From assembly GCF_009295515.1 (NCBI RefSeq), contig NZ_RQVV01000053.1:1-64000 (forward strand): a stretch of 64,000 nt of DNA. Reading direction: 5' to 3'. This DNA comes from Erwinia endophytica (GTDB lineage Bacteria > Pseudomonadota > Gammaproteobacteria > Enterobacterales > Enterobacteriaceae). Of this stretch, positions 54,701 through 64,000 are shown in pieces. The notes below the pieces were generated by a model. It was given only the letters and a program-made list of their open reading frames with translations, was not told the origin of the DNA and did no database searches. A program made the translations under genes and the position numbers. Positions within the stretch are counted from its first letter, which is position 1, and each line of letters opens with the position of its first letter.

Positions 54701-55858
54701 ATGTCGCGTATTCACCCGCTGGATTTTATCCGGGGTCTCGCCATTCTGGGGATCCTGCTGCTTAATATAGTGTCCTTTGGGCTGCCTGGCGCAGCCTATC
54801 TCAATCCCGCCTGGCATGGCCTGCCGTCACGGCATGACGCCTGGACCTGGGCGATGGTTGATTTGTTTGCCCAAATTAAATTTCTCGCCTTGTTTGCCTT
54901 GTTGTTCGGCGGTGGACTGCACATGCTCTTGCCGCGTGGTAAACGCTGGTTACAGGCGCGGCTGAGTGGATTAGTGTTGTTTGGTTTTATTCACAGTGTG
55001 TTTTTTTGGGATGGCGACATTTTACTGGATTACGGCCTGATCGGGCTGGTGGTCTGGCGGATGATCCGCGATATCGACGCGACCCCGCAACTGTTGAAGA
55101 GTGGCGTGATGCTGTATGTACTCGGCAGTTGCTCGTTGCTCGTGCTGGGTATGGCCTCGGGACCCCAGGCCGGTAGTGCGTGGCAACCTTCCGTCGCCGC
55201 AGTGCAGTATGAAACCTTCTGGAAAATTCACGGTGGTTGGGAAGCCGACTTAAAGCGCCTGGGGATGCTTTCTTCAGACTTGCTGTCACTGGCGGTGCAA
55301 TACGGCTGGCAGTTAGCCGGATTGATGATGACGGGCGCCGCGTTGATGCGCAACGGCTGGTTACGCGGGAGCTGGAGCCAGGCACATTACCGCCGTAGCG
55401 CGCTGTTGTTGATTGGCTCGGCATGGCTTATTCAAATACCGGGTATTTATCTACAGTGGATAACGGGCTGGGATTTTCGCTGGGCGGGTTTCTTTCTGCA
55501 GGTGCCGCGAGAGCTGGGGGCGCCGCTGCAGGCAGTGGGGTATGCCGCGTTATGCTTCGGTTACTGGCCGATGCTTTCCCGCCTGAAAATCACGTATGCC
55601 ATCCGTTGTGTGGGGAGGATGGCACTGACGAACTACTTGCTGCAAACGCTGGTTTGTACCACGTTGTTTAACCGGTTGGGATGGTTCAATCAGCTTGATC
55701 GGCTGCAATTGTTGGCGGTGGTGCCACTGGTTTGGTTGATCAACATCCTGTTCTCGCTGCTGTGGCTGCACTATTTTTCTCAGGGGCCGTTCGAATGGCT
55801 CTGGCGTAAGCTGACGGTATCAGTCGGCGGCCAGCCCCTGAAAAAAAGCCCTTCCTGA
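54701..55858 (+). CDS. yeiB: DUF418 membrane protein YeiB
   Basis: The 385-residue protein (E. coli 385) has about ten helices and the family marks LDFIRGLAILGILLLN near the start and GRMALTNYLLQT near residue 305. Function unknown. GTG 54686 would overlap the folE stop; ATG 54701 fits the E. coli protein better. Translation is probably coupled to folE. Confidence 0.92.
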   Translation: MSRIHPLDFIRGLAILGILLLNIVSFGLPGAAYLNPAWHGLPSRHDAWTWAMVDLFAQIKFLALFALLFGGGLHMLLPRGKRWLQARLSGLVLFGFIHSVFFWDGDILLDYGLIGLVVWRMIRDIDATPQLLKSGVMLYVLGSCSLLVLGMASGPQAGSAWQPSVAAVQYETFWKIHGGWEADLKRLGMLSSDLLSLAVQYGWQLAGLMMTGAALMRNGWLRGSWSQAHYRRSALLLIGSAWLIQIPGIYLQWITGWDFRWAGFFLQVPRELGAPLQAVGYAALCFGYWPMLSRLKITYAIRCVGRMALTNYLLQTLVCTTLFNRLGWFNQLDRLQLLAVVPLVWLINILFSLLWLHYFSQGPFEWLWRKLTVSVGGQPLKKSPS

Positions 55859-55948
55859 AGATGATTCGGTGATGCCTTTACTTCGCATCTTCCACTCTGT
55901 GGCACTTCACGAAAAAGCCATCGGAGCCTTCGCTGAAAAATACAGACG

Positions 55949-56791
<843 letters not shown>

Positions 56792-56972
56792 TCAGACTTA
56801 GCAAAAAAAGGTGGTTCAAGGCTACTTTACCCAGCGAGGTGAAGCAAGAGACACTGCACTGGATGGTGGCCTTCCGCACAATACGTAGGGGATACAGTAC
56901 GGAAAGGGCTGCCGGGAACGGAAATACCCGGCAATAAGCTTCAGTATAGTGGGCGTATACCGCCCACTATCA

Positions 56973-58670
56973 TCAGATAGACGTCCGGCGGTAGTGACGA
57001 TACTGCGGTACCCAAAAGTTGGCAGCAATGGCCTGGGACAGCACATCTTCAGAGGTCACTACGGCCACGCCAGCCAGTTGGGCGGCTTTACCGACCGCCA
57101 TGGCGATCACTTTCGACACGCCCTGGATGTCTTTCACTTCAGGCAGCACCGGGCCATCACCATCGTTAACCAGCGGTGAACACTCTGCCAGCGCCCGGCT
57201 GGCCGCCATCAACATACTGTCAGTCACGCGGGTGGCGCCAGACGCAATCACTCCCAGGCCAATACCCGGGAAAATATAGGAGTTGTTGCACTGGGCGATA
57301 GGATAGATTTTACCCTGCCATGACACCGGCGGAAACGGGCTGCCGGTGGCAACCAGCGCGGTGCCGTCGGTCCAGGCCAGAATATCCTGCGGCGTCGCTT
57401 CCACACGAGACGTCGGGTTGGAGAGCGGCATCACGATAGGACGCGCGCAATGTTTATGCATCTCGCGGATAATTTCTTCGCTAAACAGCCCCGGTTGGCC
57501 GGAAACACCAATCAGGATGTCCGGATGCACATTACGCACCACATCCAGCAGCGACAGCGAATCGGAGGTTGAATCCCAGTCGCTCAGGTTTTCGCCTGGC
57601 TGCACCAGCTTGCTCTGGAAGCTAAGCAGGTTCGGCAGCTTGTCGGTCAGCAGACCAAAACGATCGACCATAAACACGCGTGCGCGGGCTTCATTGTCGC
57701 TCAGACCTTCGGATTTCATCTGGGCGATGATCTGCTCTGCGATGCCGCAACCTGCCGAACCCGCGCCAAGGAAGACCACTTTCTGCTCACTCAGGGTGCT
57801 ACCGGCCGCCTGACTGGCGGCAATCAGCGTCCCCAGTGTGACCGCGGCGGTGCCCTGAATATCATCATTGAAGCAGCACACTTCATCGCGATAGCGTTCC
57901 AGTAGCGGCATAGCGTTTTTCTGCGCGAAGTCTTCAAATTGCAGCAGTACATGTGGCCAGCGGCTCTTCACCGCCTGAATAAATTCGTGAATGAAATTGT
58001 CGTATTCTTCGCCAGTGATTCGAGGATGACGCCAGCCCATATATAACGGGTCGTTCAGCAGTTGCTGATTGTTGGTACCGACGTCCAGTACCACCGGCAG
58101 CGTATAGGCTGGACTGATGCCGCCACAGGCGGTGTACAGCGAGAGCTTACCGATAGGAATGCCCATGCCGCCGATCCCCTGGTCACCGAGGCCGAGAATA
58201 CGTTCCCCATCGGTTACCACGATCACTTTTACGTTCTGCTTAGTGGCGTTTTGCAGCATGTCTTCGATGTTGCCGCGGTTGGGGTAGGCGATAAACACCC
58301 CGCGGGCGCGGCGATAGATTTCAGAGAAGTGCTCGCAGGCGGCGCCGACGGTCGGGGTATAGATAATCGGCATCATCTCTTCGAGATGGTTATCCAGCAG
58401 ACGATAAAACAGGGTTTCGTTGGTGTCCTGAATGTTGCGCAGGTAAATGTGTTTGTCGATATCGCTTTTGAAATCCTGGAACTGTCGCCATGCGCGTTGC
58501 GCCTGCTCTTCGATGGTTTCCACTGCTTCCGGCAACAGTCCCCGGAGGTTAAATTCATTGCGCTCTTCAACCGAAAACGCGCTGCCCTTATTTAGCAACG
58601 GGAATTCCAGTAAAATAGGGCCGGCATAAGGGATATAAAGCGGCCGTTTACTTTCGTATTCGAGTTCCAT
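56973..58670 (-). CDS. maeA: NAD-dependent malic enzyme
   Basis: The 565-residue enzyme equals E. coli MaeA in length when started at ATG 58670 ([18 protein letters not shown]). Motifs: [14 protein letters not shown], metal-binding [13 protein letters not shown], and the NAD-binding [15 protein letters not shown]. It decarboxylates malate to pyruvate with NAD. In-frame ATGs at 58685 and 58709 extend it without homology. Its place between sanA and cdd differs from E. coli. Confidence 0.94.
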   Translation of the reverse strand: MELEYESKRPLYIPYAGPILLEFPLLNKGSAFSVEERNEFNLRGLLPEAVETIEEQAQRAWRQFQDFKSDIDKHIYLRNIQDTNETLFYRLLDNHLEEMMPIIYTPTVGAACEHFSEIYRRARGVFIAYPNRGNIEDMLQNATKQNVKVIVVTDGERILGLGDQGIGGMGIPIGKLSLYTACGGISPAYTLPVVLDVGTNNQQLLNDPLYMGWRHPRITGEEYDNFIHEFIQAVKSRWPHVLLQFEDFAQKNAMPLLERYRDEVCCFNDDIQGTAAVTLGTLIAASQAAGSTLSEQKVVFLGAGSAGCGIAEQIIAQMKSEGLSDNEARARVFMVDRFGLLTDKLPNLLSFQSKLVQPGENLSDWDSTSDSLSLLDVVRNVHPDILIGVSGQPGLFSEEIIREMHKHCARPIVMPLSNPTSRVEATPQDILAWTDGTALVATGSPFPPVSWQGKIYPIAQCNNSYIFPGIGLGVIASGATRVTDSMLMAASRALAECSPLVNDGDGPVLPEVKDIQGVSKVIAMAVGKAAQLAGVAVVTSEDVLSQAIAANFWVPQYRHYRRTSI

Positions 58671-58789
58671 GCAATCAATACTCATTCGACGCGGGATAGT
58701 GTGAGCCAATCCTAAAATAATTCATCCGAAAGTACAGCTTTTGTTAATAGTGAATAACAAAAGCTGTGAAGTTCGTGTAATTGAAGGAT

Positions 58790-59674
58790 TTAAATCAGCG
58801 GAATAGTCGTGATAGAGCCACAGCCAAGCGCTTGTAACGTGGCGAGGGTGGCCTGCCGCTGGACCAGTTTGGCATCGGGCGCTTCCGCCAGCACCGCGCG
58901 CTGGATCTGCAACACATCACGACCGGAAAGATTCAACAGGATCAGGGCCGCCTGTAACGGTGGCAGACTGGGATTGAACGCGGCATTTTCTGCATAACTA
59001 CCGGCAAAAATCGCGCCGTCGTGAGTTTGTAACGCCACACCGCTCAGAGCCTGGGAATACGGCGCATAGCTGCGGTTCGCGGCTTGCAGCGCCGCCTGTG
59101 AGAGCGGATCGCCCTTGATCGTCAGACCATGATCGACAGGGTCGAGCAACAGCGTCTGGATTGCCAGATCACGTGGACCAAACGCATCCGGCAGATAATC
59201 AGCCAGAGAGGACGGTTCTCGTCCGGGTAAATGAATTGTCAGTGCGGTCCCGCTGTTCAGCTCGTTCATAAACTGGCGACAATGACCGCATGGTGTGTAG
59301 TTGACCGTGATAGCTTCCAGCGCTGTTTCGCCGCGCAACCAGGCATGGGTAATGGCGCTTTGCTCAGCGTGCACCGTTTGCTGCATGGTTGCGCCGCTGA
59401 ATTCCATGTTGGCGCCGAACCAGAGATGGCCGCTTTTACCGAGAGCCAGCGCGCCAACGTTAAAGTTGGAAAGAGGCGTGAGCGCACAGGAGGCGGCTAA
59501 TGGCAACAGGGCGAAGGCCAGTTCACGCACGTTCATGCCGGTCTGGTTTTTAAGCGATGTCACCTGCTCCGGAGTGAGAAAAGCCGGAAAATGTGGATCC
59601 GCTAAAATCGGCTGAAGCGCGGTCTGAAGCTGGGGGTATAGCGCAGTCAATGCGCTCTGGAAACGTGGATGCAT
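58790..59674 (-). CDS. cdd: Cytidine deaminase
   Basis: The 294-residue enzyme (E. coli 294) has zinc ligands H102, C129 and C132 (HAEQ, PCGHC) and catalytic E104. It deaminates cytidine and deoxycytidine in pyrimidine salvage. A CRP-type site lies 58 bp upstream. Confidence 0.97.
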   Translation of the reverse strand: MHPRFQSALTALYPQLQTALQPILADPHFPAFLTPEQVTSLKNQTGMNVRELAFALLPLAASCALTPLSNFNVGALALGKSGHLWFGANMEFSGATMQQTVHAEQSAITHAWLRGETALEAITVNYTPCGHCRQFMNELNSGTALTIHLPGREPSSLADYLPDAFGPRDLAIQTLLLDPVDHGLTIKGDPLSQAALQAANRSYAPYSQALSGVALQTHDGAIFAGSYAENAAFNPSLPPLQAALILLNLSGRDVLQIQRAVLAEAPDAKLVQRQATLATLQALGCGSITTIPLI

Positions 59675-59731
59675 AGCGGGCCTCTCTCACCGGGTCGGCC
59701 ATCTATGATGGCGAGTTGCTACCGTCTTGTA

Positions 59732-59747
59732 TGTGATTTTAATCACG
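59732..59747 (-). promoter_or_regulatory. CRP binding site candidate upstream of cdd
   Basis: TGTGATTTTAATCACG fits the CRP consensus TGTGA-N6-TCACA with one mismatch. E. coli cdd is activated by CRP and repressed by CytR; a second CRP site would be expected nearby, but I could not define one. Confidence 0.65.
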
Positions 59748-59827
59748 GTAATAATGTAAGTTATGAAATAAGTCAGAAAAACATGTGAGTTGTACTAAAT
59801 ATATCCTCTGAAAGGAGAGCGGCTATT

Positions 59828-60520
59828 TTAGCCCCAGAGACGCATGATCAACGGGAACAGGAAAGGTGCCAGCAGCGAGGTGATAATCCCGCAGACCACC
59901 AGCGCCAGCGAGCTGTAAGCTCCTTCCTGATAGTCCAGCTCAGCACAGCGTGCGGTTCCCAGAGCATGAGAAGCGTTACCGATCGCCAGACCGCGTGAAG
60001 GCTTGCCATGGATTTTCAGTATATTCAATATCATATGACCGAAGACTGCGCCCAGAACCCCGGCAATTAACACACAGATGGCACTGATTGCCGGGATGCC
60101 GCCTAATGTGGCCGATACCGCCATGGCAATCGGGGTGGTGACTGACTTGGGCATGATCGTTGCGGCAATTTGTGGTGTCGCGCCCATCCACAAGGCAATC
60201 GCGGTGCCGGAAATCATTGCGGTCATGCTGCCTATAAAGCAGACGCCAATGATCGATTTCCAGCGCGCGCGGATCTGGTGCATTTGTTCATAGAGGGGAA
60301 TCGCCAGCGCCACCACAGAAGGCTGTAGAAACTGGTTAAGCACCGCGCTTCCCTGAAAATAACGTGCGTAAGGCATGTGGATCAGCAGTAGCAACGGGAT
60401 AATCACCACCATTGAAAGCAATAGCGGATTTACCAGCGATATTTTCACCCGTGCGGCAAGCCAGCGAGCGGCGAAAAATACCGCCACAGTCAGCGGCAGC
60501 GACCACCACATATCACTCAT
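59828..60520 (-). CDS. yohK: LrgB/CidB family membrane protein YohK
   Basis: The 230-residue protein (E. coli 231) has seven or eight helices and the family stretch [17 protein letters not shown] 60520 follows AGGAG at good spacing; longer readings overlap yohJ further. The genes yohJ and yohK overlap by 8 bp and act as a holin/antiholin-like export pair; the family has been linked to pyruvate or 3-hydroxypropionate transport. Confidence 0.93.
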   Translation of the reverse strand: MSDMWWSLPLTVAVFFAARWLAARVKISLVNPLLLSMVVIIPLLLLIHMPYARYFQGSAVLNQFLQPSVVALAIPLYEQMHQIRARWKSIIGVCFIGSMTAMISGTAIALWMGATPQIAATIMPKSVTTPIAMAVSATLGGIPAISAICVLIAGVLGAVFGHMILNILKIHGKPSRGLAIGNASHALGTARCAELDYQEGAYSSLALVVCGIITSLLAPFLFPLIMRLWG

Positions 60521-60911
60521 CGGTGGCTCCTGGGGGCGGTGACGGCACTCTGCTGTGCAGTTTGTGTGAGGCCAGCCCAACAGTCACCAGTACCACAAAG
60601 GTACTCACCACCACGGACACCACAATCGGACCAAATTGCGCACTGAGGATATCGGTGTAGCTCATGATCCCTACGCTAATGGGCACAAACAGCAGACCCA
60701 TATAGCGGATTAACAGTGTACTGCCAGGTTTTACCCAGTCTACCGGGAGCAGTTGCAAAGCCAGTAAAGTAAACAGGATTAGCATGCCGATGATGCTGCC
60801 TGGAATGGCGACCGGCAGCAGGGTGGACACGACAGTTCCGGCATACAGACAAAGGTAAATGATGATAAAGGCGCGAAGAATTCGCCAGCCCACGGAGAGC
60901 GCGCTACGCAT
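60513..60911 (-). CDS. yohJ: LrgA/CidA family membrane protein YohJ
   Basis: The 132-residue protein (E. coli 132) has four helices and typical LrgA stretches ([28 protein letters not shown]). It precedes and overlaps yohK by 8 bp. Function as in the YohJK pair. Confidence 0.95.
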   Translation of the reverse strand: MRSALSVGWRILRAFIIIYLCLYAGTVVSTLLPVAIPGSIIGMLILFTLLALQLLPVDWVKPGSTLLIRYMGLLFVPISVGIMSYTDILSAQFGPIVVSVVVSTFVVLVTVGLASHKLHSRVPSPPPGATDE

Positions 60912-61044
60912 GATAAGCTCCTGGTTTTATAACGTTAATCATACGATAAAAGCAATAAGACTGCTATCAGGGCTTAAACAGATTGGCTATTCAAAGAAGG
61001 CTGGCATTAACATGGGACGCATCAACTGTACCGGCAAAAAACAC

Positions 61045-61066
61045 GACAAGGGCGGGGGGATTCCGC
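61045..61066 (-). terminator. Possible terminator after metG
   Basis: GGGCGG and CCGCCC form a hairpin about 20 bp past the metG stop; a run of T residues follows on the minus strand only after about ten more bases. Weak by sequence. Confidence 0.4.
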
Positions 61067-61082
61067 CCCTGTTGCATGAAGA

Positions 61083-63119
61083 TTATTTGACCTGCATACC
61101 AGGCTGTGCGCCGCTGTCCGGGCTGAGCAGGAAGATATCTTTACCGCCAGGGCCAGCCGCCATCACCATGCCTTCGGAGACACCAAAGCGCATTTTGCGC
61201 GGTGCCAGGTTTGCCACCATCACCGTCAGTCGGCCGATCAACACTGCCGGGTCCGGATAGGCGGCACGAATTCCAGAGAAAACATGGCGGGTTTCACCGC
61301 CCAGATCCAGGGTCAGGCGCAGCAACTTGTCGGAACCTTCGACGAATTCGGCGTTCTGGATCAGCGCAATACGCATGTCCACTTTCGCGAAGTCTTCAAA
61401 ATTAATGGTTTCCTGTAGTGGTGCGTCTGCCAGTGGGCCGGTTAATACTGATGGGGTAGCCGCCGCTGCCGCGTCTTCTTTAGATGTCGCTATCAGCGCA
61501 TTCACTTTGTCCATTTCGATGCGATTGTACAGGGCTTTGAAGGCTGAAATGCGGTGGCCCAGCAGTGGCTGCTGAATCCCGTCCCAGCTCAGTTCCTGGT
61601 TCAAAAAGGTTTCGCAGCGTTGACTCAACGACGGCAAAACCGGCTTCAGCCAGGTCATTAACACGCGGAACAGGTTGATCCCCATCGAACAGATTGCCTG
61701 CAAGTCGGCATCGCGGCCTTCCTGTTTCGCCACCACCCAGGGGGCCTGTTCATCAACATAGCGGTTAGCCACATCGGCCAGCGCCATGATCTCACGAATG
61801 GCGCGGCTGAACTCGCGACTCTGCCAGGCTTCCGCAATGCTGTCGGAGGCATCGGTGAAGGTTTTGTATAACGCCGGGTCAGCCAGGTCGCTGGACAGTT
61901 GGCCGTCAAAACGTTTATTGATAAAACCGGCATTACGGGACGCCAGGTTCACCACTTTGTTGACGATGTCGGCATTCACGCGTTGTACGAAATCTTCCAG
62001 ATTCAGGTCGATATCATCGATACGTGAGGACAGTTTGGCCGCATAGTAGTAACGCAGACTGTCGGCATCCAGATGCTGCAACCAGGTGCTGGCCTTGATG
62101 AACGTACCGCGCGATTTTGACATTTTCGCGCCATTGACCGTCACATAACCGTGCACAAACAGATTGGTGGGTTTACGGAAGTTACTGCCTTCCAGCATGG
62201 CTGGCCAGAACAGACTGTGGAAATAGACAATGTCTTTACCGATAAAGTGATACAGGTCAGCAGTAGAGTCTTTCTGCCAGAAAGCATCGAAATCGATATC
62301 GCCGCGTTTGTCGCACAGGTTTTTGAATGAGCCCATGTAGCCGATTGGCGCATCCAGCCAGACGTAGAAGTATTTTCCCGGCGCCCCTGGAATTTCAAAG
62401 CCGAAGTACGGCGCATCGCGGGAGATATCCCACTGTTGCAGGCCGGATTCAAACCACTCCTGCATTTTGTTGGCGACCTGCTCCTGCAGTGCGCCGGAGC
62501 GGGTCCACGCCTGTAACATGGCGCTGAATTCCGGTAGATCAAAGAAGAAATGCTCAGAGTCACGCATGACCGGCGTGGCGCCGGATACCACCGACTTCGG
62601 CGAGATTAACTCGGTCGGACTGTAGGTTGCGCCGCAGACTTCACAGTTATCGCCGTACTGATCCGCAGATTTACACTTCGGACAGGTTCCTTTCACAAAA
62701 CGGTCAGGCAGGAACATGCCTTTTTCCGGATCGTACAGTTGTGAAATACGGCGGTTCTTGATGAAGCCGTTTTCTTTTAAACGGGTGTAAATCAGCTCAG
62801 ACAGTTCACGGTTCTCCGCGCTGTGCGTAGAGTGATAGTTGTCGTAGCTGATGTCAAAACCAGCAAAATCGGCCTGATGTTCCTGACTCATTTCGGCAAT
62901 CATCTGCTCCGGCGTAATGCCCAGTTGCTGAGCTTTCAGCATGATCGGCGTACCGTGGGCATCGTCAGCACAGATGAAGTAAACCTGGTTGCCGCGCATT
63001 CGCTGGTAACGAACCCAAATATCTGCCTGGATATGCTCGAGCATGTGGCCGAGATGGATGGGACCGTTGGCGTACGGCAGAGCGCACGTTACCATTATTT
63101 TTTTCGCGACTTGAGTCAT
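61083..63119 (-). CDS. metG: Methionyl-tRNA synthetase
   Basis: The 678-residue enzyme (E. coli 677) is a class I synthetase with HLGH at 22-25, zinc-binding C146/C149/C159/C162 and KMSKS near 335. A C-terminal tRNA-binding dimerisation domain follows (from about 575, [19 protein letters not shown]). It charges elongator and initiator tRNA-Met. Divergent from mrp across 171 bp. Confidence 0.98.
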   Translation of the reverse strand: MTQVAKKIMVTCALPYANGPIHLGHMLEHIQADIWVRYQRMRGNQVYFICADDAHGTPIMLKAQQLGITPEQMIAEMSQEHQADFAGFDISYDNYHSTHSAENRELSELIYTRLKENGFIKNRRISQLYDPEKGMFLPDRFVKGTCPKCKSADQYGDNCEVCGATYSPTELISPKSVVSGATPVMRDSEHFFFDLPEFSAMLQAWTRSGALQEQVANKMQEWFESGLQQWDISRDAPYFGFEIPGAPGKYFYVWLDAPIGYMGSFKNLCDKRGDIDFDAFWQKDSTADLYHFIGKDIVYFHSLFWPAMLEGSNFRKPTNLFVHGYVTVNGAKMSKSRGTFIKASTWLQHLDADSLRYYYAAKLSSRIDDIDLNLEDFVQRVNADIVNKVVNLASRNAGFINKRFDGQLSSDLADPALYKTFTDASDSIAEAWQSREFSRAIREIMALADVANRYVDEQAPWVVAKQEGRDADLQAICSMGINLFRVLMTWLKPVLPSLSQRCETFLNQELSWDGIQQPLLGHRISAFKALYNRIEMDKVNALIATSKEDAAAAATPSVLTGPLADAPLQETINFEDFAKVDMRIALIQNAEFVEGSDKLLRLTLDLGGETRHVFSGIRAAYPDPAVLIGRLTVMVANLAPRKMRFGVSEGMVMAAGPGGKDIFLLSPDSGAQPGMQVK

Positions 63120-63290
63120 AGTGGGACTTGCTATACCTGTTTAAAAAGGGGCTTAGATGGTAACCGAAAGGCCCTCCCTGCGTAAACAATCCCGCACGGT
63201 GACCGCCGTTTTTTGCTGGTGGTCAGCATCAGGCGCTGTCACATCTGATATGCTCTGATAATCAGTATCAACCATGAAAAAGGAGTCGGG

Positions 63291-64000
63291 ATGATGTCAC
63301 CGTCCCAGGAGCAACACACACCGGCATCGCTGCGCGCGCGGGTGATGGGTATTTTGACCACCTTTGAGCATCCGACGCTAACACATAATCTCACGACGCT
63401 AAAGGCGCTGCACCATTGTGCGCTGATGGACAATACGCTGCATATTGAGTTGGTGATGCCATTTGCCTGGAACAGCGGATTCGAGGCGCTGAAGGAAAGC
63501 GTTAGCGCTGAGTTGCTACGTCTGACTCGCGCCTCTGCTATCAACTGGCGGCTGACTCATGCTATCGCCACATTGAAACGGGTGAAAAATAATCCCGGTG
63601 TGCATGGCGTAAAGAACATCATTGCGGTCAGTTCAGGGAAAGGCGGGGTGGGTAAATCAAGCACCGCCGTTAACCTGGCGCTGGCGCTGGCGGCCGAAGG
63701 GGCGCAGGTCGGGCTGCTGGATGCCGATATTTATGGTCCTTCTATCCCGGAGATGCTTGGCACGCGGGATGAGCGACCCTCCTCGCCGGATGGGAAGCAC
63801 ATGGCGCCGATCATGGCACACGGGCTGGCGACTAACTCTATCGGTTACCTGGTGACCGAGGACAATGCGATGGTGTGGCGTGGACCGATGGCCAGTAAGG
63901 CGTTGATGCAATTGCTGAATGAAACGCTGTGGCCTGAACTGGATTATCTGGTGCTGGATATGCCCCCTGGAACGGGAGATATCCAACTGACCCTGGCGCA
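63291..64000 (+). CDS. mrp: Iron-sulfur cluster carrier ATPase Mrp (ApbC), 5' part
   Basis: The frame is open to the window end (236 codons) and encodes an N-terminal DUF59-like helical domain, then the P-loop SSGKGGVGKSSTAVNLA near residue 110, DADIYGPS and LDMPPGTGD. The full protein is about 370 residues, so roughly 130 are missing. ATG 63291 follows AGGAG. Fe-S transfer role from the family. Confidence 0.95.
   Translation, partial: MMSPSQEQHTPASLRARVMGILTTFEHPTLTHNLTTLKALHHCALMDNTLHIELVMPFAWNSGFEALKESVSAELLRLTRASAINWRLTHAIATLKRVKNNPGVHGVKNIIAVSSGKGGVGKSSTAVNLALALAAEGAQVGLLDADIYGPSIPEMLGTRDERPSSPDGKHMAPIMAHGLATNSIGYLVTEDNAMVWRGPMASKALMQLLNETLWPELDYLVLDMPPGTGDIQLTLA

Noticed and set aside
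58062..58595. 177-codon plus-strand frame opposite maeA
   Set aside because: Antisense shadow of the conserved malic enzyme.

Overview
The window is a chromosomal segment of a gamma-proteobacterium of the order Enterobacterales. The gene order (proL-yejM-yejL-yejK, rplY, radD, rsuA, bcr, yejG, yejFEBA, mepS, lpxT, efpL, yeiW, fruBKA, nfo, yeiE, lysP, yeiG, folE, yeiB, sanA, cdd, yohKJ, metG, mrp) and near full-length protein similarity to E. coli place it there. maeA between sanA and cdd, and the absence of cirA, pdeN (rtn) and narP at their E. coli places, suggest a non-Escherichia lineage such as Pectobacteriaceae, Yersiniaceae or Erwiniaceae. The genus cannot be fixed from this sequence.

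Region A (1 to about 20580) is the right-hand part of a prophage ending at the 3' end of a tRNA-Pro(GGG) gene, proL. It starts with a lambda-type cos site. About 430 bp of unassigned AT-rich DNA follows where the terminase genes and the first half of the portal gene should be, so the prophage looks packaging-defective. Next come a lambda-like head module (truncated portal, S49 protease with nested scaffold, decoration protein D, capsid E, FI, FII, Z-like protein) and a P2-like contractile tail module in the order V, sheath, tube, E/E' (programmed frameshift), tape measure, U, X, D, W, J, I, fibre, fibre-assembly protein. A small zinc-ribbon gene in antisense and a large tailspike gene complete the structural part.

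Between the tailspike and the attachment site is an AT-rich accessory cassette on the minus strand: a 238-aa protein with two hydrophobic segments, a 62-aa two-helix membrane protein and an orphan Hcp (type VI secretion tube/carrier protein). Opposite it lies a 29-aa membrane peptide gene. A palindrome of identical arms and length (CGATCAAT-N8-ATTGATCG) occurs in both divergent intergenic regions of this part, upstream of the tailspike and upstream of the 29-aa gene. The cassette is bounded by two near-identical terminators in opposite orientation. This putative co-regulated, phage-carried Hcp/effector/immunity set is the best candidate for an undescribed system here.

Region B (20583-38412) is core chromosome: proL, the outer-membrane regulator yejM with yejL, yejK, a RatA-like protein, an EntS-like MFS exporter, rplY, radD, rsuA, bcr, yejG, the yejABEF peptide ABC transporter and the murein endopeptidase mepS.

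Region C (38413-49537) holds lpxT, a small pilin-like orphan, efpL (yeiP), yeiW, the Cra-controlled fructose PTS operon fruBKA, a small outer-membrane barrel candidate, an unusual folded GC-rich block, nfo, yeiE and lysP. Region D (49538-64000) holds a Fur-box-associated iron-siderophore permease/ATPase pair without a binding protein, yeiG (formylglutathione hydrolase) beside a decayed frmA remnant, a PtrR-like regulator, folE-yeiB, sanA, maeA, cdd, yohK-yohJ, metG and the 5' part of mrp, which runs off the end.
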